NCBI GenBank assembly: GCA_004557565.1
Contig: SFGS01000009.1
Coordinates: forward strand, 1 to 47,884
From: Bacteroidales bacterium
GTDB lineage: Bacteria > Bacteroidota > Bacteroidia > Bacteroidales > Muribaculaceae
Length of the DNA: 47,884 nucleotides
Direction: 5' to 3'
Part shown: positions 8,318-15,408 of the stretch, piece by piece
How positions within the stretch are numbered: position 1 is the first letter of the stretch
Layout: each line of letters opens with the position of its first letter
The notes under the pieces: model-generated
Database searches by the model: none
The model's input: only the letters and a program-made list of their open reading frames with translations
What the model was told of the DNA's origin: nothing
Made by a program: the position numbers and the translations under genes

Positions 8318-8429
8318 CACTTTTCCTATAAATTTTGACCTCAAAAAATACACTTTTCCTATAAAATAAGCAAACAAAAAAAACACTTTTCCTATAAAAA
8401 TAGGTATTCAAAAGTACACTTTTCCTATA
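8318..8429. repeat. Four-copy array with exact 33-bp period, 13-bp core
   Basis: The core CACTTTTCCTATA occurs at 8318-8330, 8351-8363, 8384-8396 and 8417-8429, spaced exactly 33 bp apart. The 20-bp spacers differ in sequence and are AT-rich. The array lies between the HEPN gene and rdgB. On the minus strand a 67-codon open frame (8286-8489) runs through it with an 11-residue period built on YRKSV. Core conservation at every codon position with free variation of spacers favours a DNA motif over a selected peptide. Confidence 0.9.
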
Positions 8430-8508
8430 GATTATGGATTTATTGGTTAAAAAATAGGCAAAAAAAATGCTTAGTGCCAGTCTGTGCATCTAAGCGTTTT
8501 AGTTTAGA

Positions 8509-8859
8509 TTATTCTTTAAAATCAGAAATATATTTTTTTATTTGTTCCTCTAATACTGGTAAATCTTCATTTATTACAATCCATAATATATCAAGATTTA
8601 TTTGATAATAGTCATGCACTAATATATGACGCATTTTTTCTATCATTCGCCAAGGTGTTTCGGTATGAGATTCTTTAAATTCCTTTGTTAATTTATAAAC
8701 TGCCTCTCCCACAATTTGCACGTTATATACAGTGGCATGTAGATGAAGAGTATCATTAACCAGTTCTTCTTTACTCATGCCCTTTGTAAATTCTTGCACT
8801 CTTTCTATTGATGAAAGAATATGTTGCAAGCGCCCTTTATCTTTAGCAGTTTCTCTCAT
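8509..8859 (-). CDS. HEPN-domain toxin (HepT-like, DUF86)
   Basis: This 116-residue all-helical protein carries the HEPN ribonuclease signature Rx4HxY as RHILVHDY at about residues 77-84. In HepT/MntA toxin-antitoxin modules the HEPN protein is the RNase toxin, and it is silenced when the partner nucleotidyltransferase AMPylates a tyrosine next to the catalytic His. The start at 8859 (MRETAKDKGRLQ) overlaps the upstream partner gene by 17 bp and matches the family N-terminus; an ATG 20 codons further up would overlap more. Tight overlap with 8843-9136 shows a two-gene unit. Confidence 0.85.
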   Translation of the reverse strand: MRETAKDKGRLQHILSSIERVQEFTKGMSKEELVNDTLHLHATVYNVQIVGEAVYKLTKEFKESHTETPWRMIEKMRHILVHDYYQINLDILWIVINEDLPVLEEQIKKYISDFKE

Positions 8860-9136
8860 ATATGAGTTTTTTATCACGATTTGCACTTTTTGCAGCAAAT
8901 GGTAACAGATCACCCTCAACCACCAAATCCACTGAACGATTAAGTAATTTTTCTAAATCATCAATCATTCCAAAAAACTGCAAACCCATTTTTGTGTTAG
9001 GAACAAAAGTTATAAGAATATCTATATCACTATCTGGTCGCTGTTCACCACGTGAAAAAGAACCAAATACCCATGCTTTTTCAATAGGTTTTCTACTGAA
9101 ATATTGGCAAATAATATCTATAATATTCTTATCCAT
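8843..9136 (-). CDS. MNT-type nucleotidyltransferase antitoxin (MntA-like)
   Basis: This 97-residue minimal nucleotidyltransferase has the diagnostic GSx10DxD motif at residues 25-39 (GSFSRGEQRP then DSDID). In characterised MntA/HepT systems such proteins transfer AMP groups to the HEPN toxin and so neutralise it. It precedes and overlaps the HEPN gene by 17 bp. Function as an antitoxin follows from this pairing and is not shown directly by the sequence. Confidence 0.85.
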   Translation of the reverse strand: MDKNIIDIICQYFSRKPIEKAWVFGSFSRGEQRPDSDIDILITFVPNTKMGLQFFGMIDDLEKLLNRSVDLVVEGDLLPFAAKSANRDKKLIYERNC

Positions 9137-9220
9137 CGTTTATTAAATGTAATAATGCAAAAATAAACCTTATTTTATTCTTTTACAAATATCTGATGAA
9201 AAAAGTTTACTTATAAAAAG

Positions 9221-9253
9221 AAAAGCCCGGCCTTTTTGGGGGGCTGGGCTTTT
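9221..9253 (-). terminator. Rho-independent terminator of leuS
   Basis: AAAAGCCC (9221-9228) pairs with GGGCTTTT (9246-9253) just beyond the leuS stop. On the minus strand the stem is followed by CTTTTTATAA. Confidence 0.75.
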
Positions 9254-9276
9254 GGGGGATTATGGGGAGTGGTGAA

Positions 9277-12048
9277 TTATACCACTACGTTTACGATTTT
9301 GTTTGGCACTACGATAACCTTCTTTGGAGTTTTGCCTGCGATCCACTTTTCAGCGGCCTTGTCGGTGAGGGCGAGGCGTTCCACTTCGGCTTTGTCGGTG
9401 CCTACTGCCACTTCAATGTTGAAGCGTGGCTTGCCGTTGAACATTACGGTATATTTCACGTTGCTTTCTTTGAGGTATTCCTCATTGAAGGCTGGCCATT
9501 GCGCATCACACACTGTGCCTTCGTGGCCGAGCACGTGCCACAGTTCTTCGCAGATGTGTGGAGCAAATGGAGCGAGCACCACAATCAGGTCGTTGAAGAT
9601 GGCTTTGCTCACGCACTTTTGTGAGTAGAGTTCGTTGGCGCAAATCATGAATGCAGCCACCGAAGTGTTGTAACTGAGCACTTCCACATCGGCAGTCACC
9701 TTCTTGATGAGTTTGTGGAGCGACTTGAGGTTGTCGGCTGTTGGTTTCTCGTCGGTCAAGCGCACTGCATCGCCATCAAACACCATATTCCACAATTTCT
9801 TCAAGAAACGGTTCACACCGTCGATGCCGTTGGTGTCCCAAGGCTTGCTGGCTTCAACCGGACCGAGGAACATTTCATAGAGACGAAGTGTGTCGGCACC
9901 GTAGCGCTCTACAATCACATCAGGGTTCACCACGTTGAACATCGACTTCGACATCTTCTCAATAGCCCAACCGCAAATATATTTACCCTTTTCAAGAATA
10001 AATTCGGCATTTTCAAATTCTGGTCGCCATGCGCGGAATTTGTCGATGTCGAGCACATCGTTGCTCACAATGTTCACATCCACGTGAATAGGGGTAACAT
10101 CGTATTCATCTTTCAAATTCAGGCTCACGAAAGTGTTGGTGTCTTTGATACGGTACACAAAGTTGCTGCGGCCTTGAATCATACCTTGGTTGAAAAGTTT
10201 CTTGTATGGCTCTGGTTCGCACACATAGCCGTAGTCGTAGAGGAACTTGTTCCAGAAGCGACTGTAGATCAAGTGACCTGTGGCGTGTTCGGTACCGCCC
10301 ACATAAAGGTCGACCTGACGCCAATACTCGTTGGCTTCCTTGCCCACCAGCGCATCATCGTTGTGTGGATCCATATAGCGCAAATAGTAAGCGCTCGAAC
10401 CAGCAAAACCAGGCATAGTGCAGAGTTCCAATGGCTGACCGTTGGAAGCCACCCAGTTTTTTGCGCGTCCCAATGGAGGCTCACCGCTTTCGGTTGGCAA
10501 GAATTTGTCCACTTCAGGGAGTTGCAATGGCAGTTCGCTCTCGTCGATGGTTTGTGGCTGACCGTCGGCATCGTAATACACGGGGAATGGTTCGCCCCAA
10601 TAGCGCTGACGGCTGAAGATAGCGTCGCGAAGGCGATAGTTCACCTTCACCTTGCCAATGCCTTCTTCTTCGATAAACTTCTTAGTCTTGGCGATGGCTT
10701 CCTTCACTTGCAGACCGTTGAGCTGGAGTTTTTCGTTATTTGAATTGATAACGATGCCTTCCTTAGCGTCGAAACTTTGCTCGCTCACATCAGCACCCTC
10801 AATCAGAGGAATGATGTCGAGGCCGAAATGCTTGGCAAAGGCATAGTCGCGGCTGTCGTGCGCAGGCACAGCCATAATGGCACCGGTGCCATAGCCGGCA
10901 AGCACATAGTCGCTAATGTAGATAGGAATATTTTTACCGGTCACAGGGTTGATGGCATACGAACCACTGAACACACCCGAAACCTTCTTTTCAATCATAC
11001 GCTCACGCTCGGTCTTGTGCTTCACCTCGTCGAGGTAGGCTTCCACAGCAGCCTTTTGCTCGGCGGTGGTCACCTTTTCCACATATTCGCTTTCAGGAGC
11101 GAGCACCATGAAAGTAACGCCAAAGATAGTGTCGGCACGTGTGGTGAAGATAAGCATCTTCTCATCGCTGCCCACAAGTGGAAATTGCATTTCGGCACCT
11201 TCGCTGAAGCCAATCCAGTTGCGCTGAGTTTCTTTGATAGAGTCGGTCCATTCCAAATTGTCGAGATCGCGGAGCAAACGACCGGCGTAAGCCGACACGC
11301 GCAAGCACCATTGGCTCATCATTTTCTGCACCACAGGATAGCCGCCACGGAGCGAAACGCCTTCGCTCACCTCGTCGTTGGCAAGCACAGTGCCCAACTT
11401 AGGACACCAGTTCACCATCGTGTTGCCACGGTAGGCGATGCGGTAGTCCATCAGCGTTTTTTCTTTTTCCACCTTGCTCATGGCATTCCATTGCTCGGCG
11501 GTGAAATCGTTGTTGCCGTTGGTGGCAGCGTTGCAGCCCTCGCTACCGTTCTTTTCAAAATAAGCCACCAGTTCCTCAATAGGGCGAGCCTTATCGATGG
11601 CAGTGTTGTAGTAACTCTTAAACATTTTTATAAACGCCCATTGCGTCCACTTGTAGTATTTAGGATCGCAAGTGCGCACTTCACGGTTCCAGTCGTAGCA
11701 GAAACCAATCTTTTCGAGTTGTTCGCGATAGCGCGCAATATTCTTCACGGTGGTCACTTCTGGGTGCTGACCAGTCTGAATAGCGTATTGCTCTGCTGGC
11801 AATCCATACGCGTCGTAACCCATAGGGTGGAGCACGTTGAAGCCGTTCAATCTTTTATAGCGCGCAAAAATGTCGCTGGCAATGTAACCCAGTGGGTGAC
11901 CTACGTGCAAACCTGCTCCCGATGGATAAGGGAACATGTCGAGCACATAGTATTTAGGCTTGCCGGTGTTTATTTCACTTTGGTAGATGTGCTGGTCGCG
12001 CCAGTACTGCTGCCATTTCTTTTCAATTTCGCGAAAATTATATTCCAT
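9277..12048 (-). CDS. leuS: Leucyl-tRNA synthetase
   Basis: This enzyme charges tRNA-Leu and edits mischarged products in the cytoplasm. The 923-residue protein has the class I HIGH motif as HVGH (about residues 48-51, within FPYPSGAGLHVGHPLGY), a large inserted CP1 editing domain (including GTGAIMAVPAHDSRDYAFA), the MSKS signature (MSKSMFNVVNPD) and the anticodon-binding C-terminal region ending in a small domain (KKVIVVPNKIVNVVV). Length is typical for Bacteroidota. The start MEYNFREIEKKWQQYW is the usual LeuRS N-terminus. The gene is transcribed leftward, away from the 1-kb gene-free region at 12049-13060. Confidence 0.98.
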   Translation of the reverse strand: MEYNFREIEKKWQQYWRDQHIYQSEINTGKPKYYVLDMFPYPSGAGLHVGHPLGYIASDIFARYKRLNGFNVLHPMGYDAYGLPAEQYAIQTGQHPEVTTVKNIARYREQLEKIGFCYDWNREVRTCDPKYYKWTQWAFIKMFKSYYNTAIDKARPIEELVAYFEKNGSEGCNAATNGNNDFTAEQWNAMSKVEKEKTLMDYRIAYRGNTMVNWCPKLGTVLANDEVSEGVSLRGGYPVVQKMMSQWCLRVSAYAGRLLRDLDNLEWTDSIKETQRNWIGFSEGAEMQFPLVGSDEKMLIFTTRADTIFGVTFMVLAPESEYVEKVTTAEQKAAVEAYLDEVKHKTERERMIEKKVSGVFSGSYAINPVTGKNIPIYISDYVLAGYGTGAIMAVPAHDSRDYAFAKHFGLDIIPLIEGADVSEQSFDAKEGIVINSNNEKLQLNGLQVKEAIAKTKKFIEEEGIGKVKVNYRLRDAIFSRQRYWGEPFPVYYDADGQPQTIDESELPLQLPEVDKFLPTESGEPPLGRAKNWVASNGQPLELCTMPGFAGSSAYYLRYMDPHNDDALVGKEANEYWRQVDLYVGGTEHATGHLIYSRFWNKFLYDYGYVCEPEPYKKLFNQGMIQGRSNFVYRIKDTNTFVSLNLKDEYDVTPIHVDVNIVSNDVLDIDKFRAWRPEFENAEFILEKGKYICGWAIEKMSKSMFNVVNPDVIVERYGADTLRLYEMFLGPVEASKPWDTNGIDGVNRFLKKLWNMVFDGDAVRLTDEKPTADNLKSLHKLIKKVTADVEVLSYNTSVAAFMICANELYSQKCVSKAIFNDLIVVLAPFAPHICEELWHVLGHEGTVCDAQWPAFNEEYLKESNVKYTVMFNGKPRFNIEVAVGTDKAEVERLALTDKAAEKWIAGKTPKKVIVVPNKIVNVVV

Positions 12049-12140
12049 AGTTTCTTTATGTAGTTTTTTATATTCTCTTTATCTTTGACTTTCCTCCTTG
12101 CGCGCCCGCATCTCCGTACGCACACACACAAGCAGCAGAG

Positions 12141-12716
12141 TTATCAACACACAACATATCATTATATATTATTTATTTTTAAAATTGAATTTAATATTTA
12201 ATGATAATGATACGCTGTTAATAACTGCAATAACTTTTTAGCCATTTTCTTGCATATAAAGTTATTAATGTAGATGTTGAGGATATTAATAGTTGGTCAA
12301 CAACCTTATTTTTTGATTTAGAGCAGTTTCCAAACCTCATTAACACCCTGTTAACAACTTGCAAAGTTAATAAATTCTTGCGGCATTACCTATTAAAAAC
12401 TGATGAAAACCCTGTTGAATCTACAATTATATTATTCCCCTAACTTATTTGGATTTAGCCCATAAATTGTTAAGCCCAAGCGATTTTCAAAAGTCAAGTT
12501 TTTCGGCACTTTTTTATTTATAAGTTTTCAAACCATTTTCCACAGGTTATTAACAATTTGTTGATAACTCCGACAAACACGCCCCACAGCTATCTGTAGC
12601 TCACATTTCACTCTGATAATAACTCCAAATCCACCCCATTTTCCCCACTCCCCACCCCAAACAATTAACACCCCCTTAAACCCACCCCACGCAACCCGAT
12701 TGCCGGCTGTTAATAA
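12141..12716. other. Candidate chromosomal replication origin (oriC)
   Basis: Exact TTAT[C/T]AACA sites, one or two bases from the DnaA box TTATCCACA, lie at 12141-12149 (+), 12216-12224 (-), 12547-12555 (+), 12559-12567 (-) and 12708-12716 (-). TTTTCCACA lies at 12536-12544, and several one-off sites occur near 12337 and 12365. Very AT-rich DNA at 12160-12340 could serve as the unwinding element. Genes to the left mostly run left and genes to the right mostly run right. dnaA is not in the window. This is inference from motif clustering and gene orientation. Confidence 0.45.
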
Positions 12717-12820
12717 CCACCACCAGCACCCACAAAGTAACAAAAGTTTCACCCAAATGCATGTTTCCAGTGCACAGATGAAATACTGATTGTATCTATA
12801 CCCTATTAATTTTGGAAATT

Positions 12821-12912
12821 ATATACAAGTTGTTCCTGTGATTATTTAGTAATGATTGAAAAAAAATCCCTAACGGAATTTCATCGCATCTTCTTCGGGA
12901 CAACTTGTATAT
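12821..12912. repeat. Long-spaced 16-bp inverted repeat
   Basis: ATATACAAGTTGTTCC (12821-12836) matches the reverse complement of GGGACAACTTGTATAT (12897-12912) at 15 of 16 positions, with 60 bp between. A related TTAATTTTTGGAAA-like stretch occurs beside both arms. Role unknown. Confidence 0.7.
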
Positions 12913-12947
12913 CATTGCCATTAATTTTTGGAAAAAATATTACGTGG

Positions 12948-12987
12948 TCTGATTTATAAAAAAATTTCATTTTTTTATAAATCAGAT
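12948..12987. repeat. Perfect 17-bp-arm palindrome upstream of the CotH gene
   Basis: Arms 12948-12964 and 12971-12987 are exact reverse complements (outer part TCTGATTTATAA) around a 6-nt loop. It lies 74 bp before the CotH-family start codon and could be a regulator site or an mRNA hairpin. The T-rich arms would also suit a terminator, but no gene ends here. Confidence 0.8.
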
Positions 12988-13060
12988 ACTTACATATAAT
13001 ATTAAAGAAAAATTGGCGTTATAAAATTAAATTAGGAAAACTTTTATTATTGATATAACG

Positions 13061-14530
13061 ATGAAAAAAAACAGTTTACTATGGAAAATTACAATAGCTT
13101 TTTTGGCTTTTGCAGGAATGTTCGCTGGTGCTACTGCACAGCGAATTTCCACCAAGCCAAGTGGTGACGCAAATTTAGATTTTAAGGTGAATGAGGAAGA
13201 TGTTACCACTGCCATTGATTCTATTTTGCGTGGACATTTTGCGTATTGGTGCGATGTTAACTTTGATGAAATGCTCAATGCCTCAGATGTGGCAAGCATT
13301 GTAAACATCAATTTAGGAAACACACCCATCTCCACACCCACCTATTCTGGAACTTTGCCCACCGTTTTTATCAATACTGAAAATAAGTGGGGTGTGATAA
13401 CCAAGGAGGAATACATTAAAGCGTCGATGTATATTGTCAACCCCGACGGCACTATGTTTGCAAGCCCCGAATCGCCAACTGAATTAAATATTAGAGGGCG
13501 TGGCAATTCCACATGGAGAGATGTGGTGAAGAAACCATATAAGTTGAAATTCCTTGAAAAGACAGCCTTGCTTGGAATGAAGAAGGATAAGCATTTCACT
13601 TTGCTTCCTCATTATCTCGACTGGTGGGGATATTTACAAAATCCTGTTGGCTTCAGATTGAGCGAAAAGATGGGACTTGCCTACACCACTCATCAAGAAC
13701 CGGTGGAAGTGGTGATGAACGGTGCCTACATTGGCATTTATTTTCTCACCGAGCAAATAAAGGTGGGCAAAAACAGAGTGAATATTACCGAGCAGAACGA
13801 CTATGAGACCGATTCACTGAAAGTGACTGGTGGTTGGCTTCTTGAAATAGAAAATTATCCCGACAGTCTCTCAATTCCTATTTATGAGCACGACAACAGG
13901 GAAAACCAAAACCTGTATTTCACCTCCCACTCACCCGAACTGCTCAGTAGTGAGCAGTACAATTACATTAAGAATTTTTTGGAGAAAACCGACTCAGCCA
14001 TCTATTGCGGCGATCCCGACAGCCGTGAATGGGAAAAGTATATAGATATGGAGTCGCTGGCGAAATTCTATATAGTGAATGAGATTGTAGATAACAAGGA
14101 AGCGTTTTCCGGAAGTTGCTGGATGAGCAAAGAAATGGGCGATTCCACAAAACTCGTGTTTGGTCCGGTATGGGATTTCGGCAGTAGTTTTGCTACATGG
14201 AAAGCCGGTTGCGACACTTGCTTCCACAGTTTTATTTACGAAAATCTCCCCCACTATGCCAATACGCACTGGATTAAGGAAATTTGCAAATATCCACGAT
14301 TTCAGGAAATGGTTAAAAAACTATGGAAGGAGTTTTACGCCAACGAGTATGAAGGCATCATCGATTATATCAACAACTTTGTTGTGAAAATCAAAGATGC
14401 GGCAGACCACGACTTTATAAGGTGGCCAAAAGGATGCAGCGATGTTGTAATAGCGAGAAAAAATCAATTCTATCTCCCCAGCATCAAAGCCAAAGTGAAA
14501 TGGCTGCAGCAGCAATGGGGTGAAGAATAA
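13061..14530 (+). CDS. Secreted CotH-family protein with dockerin-like repeat
   Basis: This 489-residue protein begins with a signal peptide (about residues 1-26, ending AGATAQ). Residues ~35-86 form a duplicated calcium-loop module like a type I dockerin (GDANLDFKVNEEDV and CDVNFDEMLNASDV). The rest is a CotH kinase-like domain with RGRGNSTW at about 145-152, KKPYKLKF, HYLDWWGYLQNP and GPVWDFGSSF near 366. CotH of Bacillus is an atypical protein kinase of spore-coat proteins. In Bacteroidales, extracellular relatives are common and uncharacterised. The usual WDFD/WDYD metal-binding triplet reads WDFG here, so activity is uncertain. The dockerin-like unit suggests attachment or a calcium-stabilised N-terminus rather than a cellulosome. 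Confidence 0.85.
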   Translation: MKKNSLLWKITIAFLAFAGMFAGATAQRISTKPSGDANLDFKVNEEDVTTAIDSILRGHFAYWCDVNFDEMLNASDVASIVNINLGNTPISTPTYSGTLPTVFINTENKWGVITKEEYIKASMYIVNPDGTMFASPESPTELNIRGRGNSTWRDVVKKPYKLKFLEKTALLGMKKDKHFTLLPHYLDWWGYLQNPVGFRLSEKMGLAYTTHQEPVEVVMNGAYIGIYFLTEQIKVGKNRVNITEQNDYETDSLKVTGGWLLEIENYPDSLSIPIYEHDNRENQNLYFTSHSPELLSSEQYNYIKNFLEKTDSAIYCGDPDSREWEKYIDMESLAKFYIVNEIVDNKEAFSGSCWMSKEMGDSTKLVFGPVWDFGSSFATWKAGCDTCFHSFIYENLPHYANTHWIKEICKYPRFQEMVKKLWKEFYANEYEGIIDYINNFVVKIKDAADHDFIRWPKGCSDVVIARKNQFYLPSIKAKVKWLQQQWGEE

Positions 14531-14584
14531 TCACCCAAATTTCACCAGAAAATGATGTTTGAAAATTTGGAAAATAGCATAGCT

Positions 14585-14627
14585 ACATACCTTCGGCATG
14601 TTTTGATAGCAATCCACTATATTTAAA
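14585..14627. repeat. Decayed one-armed copy of the 7526-7608 hairpin element
   Basis: The segment shares CCTTCGGCATGTTT, then GAT, then GCAATCCAC and a TAAA end with 7536-7574. The second arm is missing and it abuts the next element. Confidence 0.7.
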
Positions 14628-14811
14628 CCCAAATCGGTCATTAGGCCGTATGAGGATTTTTTAGATAACTTCTTGCGGTCTTTCGGTTTTTATAAGATGC
14701 CTTTCGCTTGTTTTTAATTCGTAATAGCTCGCTATCACTCATTAAAAGACAAACAAAACTCATTCTTCTAAAACTCCGAAATACCACAAGCCCTAATGAC
14801 CGATTTGGGTT
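14625..14811. repeat. 187-bp mini-element with ~21-bp terminal inverted repeats
   Basis: The left end AACCCAAATCGGTCATTAGG (from 14626) is repeated inverted at the right end, 14790-14811, with one extra base. The interior would encode on the minus strand a peptide containing SDSELLRIKNKRKASYKNR. I recall similar sequence as a common dispersed element in Bacteroidales, but cannot check that here. It looks like a non-autonomous MITE-like unit. Confidence 0.65.
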
Positions 14812-14835
14812 AAAACCATTTTCAAAATGGTATAT

Positions 14836-14877
14836 AAAAAAGTTACGGAGCATCTCAAAAATCTCCGTAACTTTTTT
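14836..14877. terminator. Bidirectional terminator
   Basis: AAAAAAGTTACGGAG (14836-14850) pairs perfectly with CTCCGTAACTTTTTT (14863-14877). It serves the rightward CotH-family gene and the leftward small secreted protein gene, which converge here. Confidence 0.85.
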
Positions 14878-14903
14878 TATATGCTAATATTTTAGAATGG
14901 GGA

Positions 14904-15281
14904 TTATTCCTTTGGCATGAGTTGTTTTACTTTTGCCTCGATAACTGCCTCTAAATTATTTTCGGGCAGTTTCATCCATTCTTGGAGTTCTGCTTTTTGT
15001 TCAGGGGTGAGCGATTCTTCAGTTTTTTCCATTGATTCGTCAATGTTCTTAAACAGAGGATCGGTTTCCAGAGCGGCGAGGTCTTGAATCGATTCGCACG
15101 CTTCAAATTTGGCTTTGATATAATTAATCACTGCTTTCACGTAAGCCACATTATCGCCAGTGTTTACGGGAACTTTGATTTCTGTTTTGGCTTTGGATTG
15201 GGTTGTCTGTGCCGATTGTGCTTGAGCGAAAAAGCCCACGAATGCCACCATACACACCGCAATCATCATTTTAAGTTTCAT
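14904..15281 (-). CDS. Small secreted protein of unknown function
   Basis: This is a 125-residue product with a signal peptide (MKLKMMIAVCMVAFVGFFAQAQS, cleavage after AQA). The mature part is charged and probably helical, including EKTEESLTPEQKAELQEWMKL, and ends in KQLMPKE. No family is recognised; the TPEQKAEL stretch is reminiscent of small periplasmic helical proteins. The start at 15281 was chosen because it places the signal peptide at the N-terminus; an in-frame ATG 48 codons upstream would overlap the end of the next gene and bury it. It is convergent with the CotH-family gene. Confidence 0.7.
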   Translation of the reverse strand: MKLKMMIAVCMVAFVGFFAQAQSAQTTQSKAKTEIKVPVNTGDNVAYVKAVINYIKAKFEACESIQDLAALETDPLFKNIDESMEKTEESLTPEQKAELQEWMKLPENNLEAVIEAKVKQLMPKE

Positions 15282-15408
15282 AATCAGAATGTTTTGTTGG
15301 TTATAAAATAAAGTGCAGCAAAAAGCTACTCCACCCACAAAACTACAAAATTTCCCCCACCCACCAATAAAAATTTGAGAAAAATATGTGTTATGTGCAG
15401 GATAAAAA

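Larger units (their letters stand above)
12049..13060. other. 1-kb gene-free AT-rich region between divergent genes
   Basis: This is the longest non-coding stretch in the window and separates leftward leuS from the rightward CotH-family gene. The left two-thirds hold the candidate origin described at 12141-12716. Positions 12600-12720 are strongly C-rich and G-poor on the plus strand. The right third holds two inverted repeats (12821-12912 and 12948-12987). No RNA gene or open frame could be supported. Confidence 0.7.
14531..14903. other. Intergenic region of repeats and a shared terminator
   Basis: It consists of a decayed copy of the 7.5-kb hairpin element (14585-14627), a mini-element with terminal inverted repeats (about 14625-14811) and a terminator hairpin (14836-14877). 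A 70-codon open frame on the minus strand is internal to the mini-element and is not counted as a gene. Confidence 0.7.

Noticed and set aside
8318..8429. CRISPR array
   Set aside because: The conserved core is only 13 bp with four copies, no leader and no cas genes nearby.
8286..8489. Gene for a YRKSV-repeat peptide
   Set aside because: No plausible start context, spacers vary without synonymous bias, and the core is conserved at all codon positions; kept as a DNA repeat.
10777..12063. 428-codon open frame on the plus strand opposite leuS
   Set aside because: Shadow of leuS; low-complexity His/Val-rich product with no recognisable domain.
12049..13060. tRNA, riboswitch or other RNA gene in the long gap
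   Set aside because: No cloverleaf, conserved riboswitch core or GC-rich structured segment was found; the hairpins are AT-rich.
14641..14853. 70-codon gene on the minus strand
   Set aside because: It lies within the mini-element with inverted repeats and runs past its end; probably a spurious frame of a dispersed repeat.
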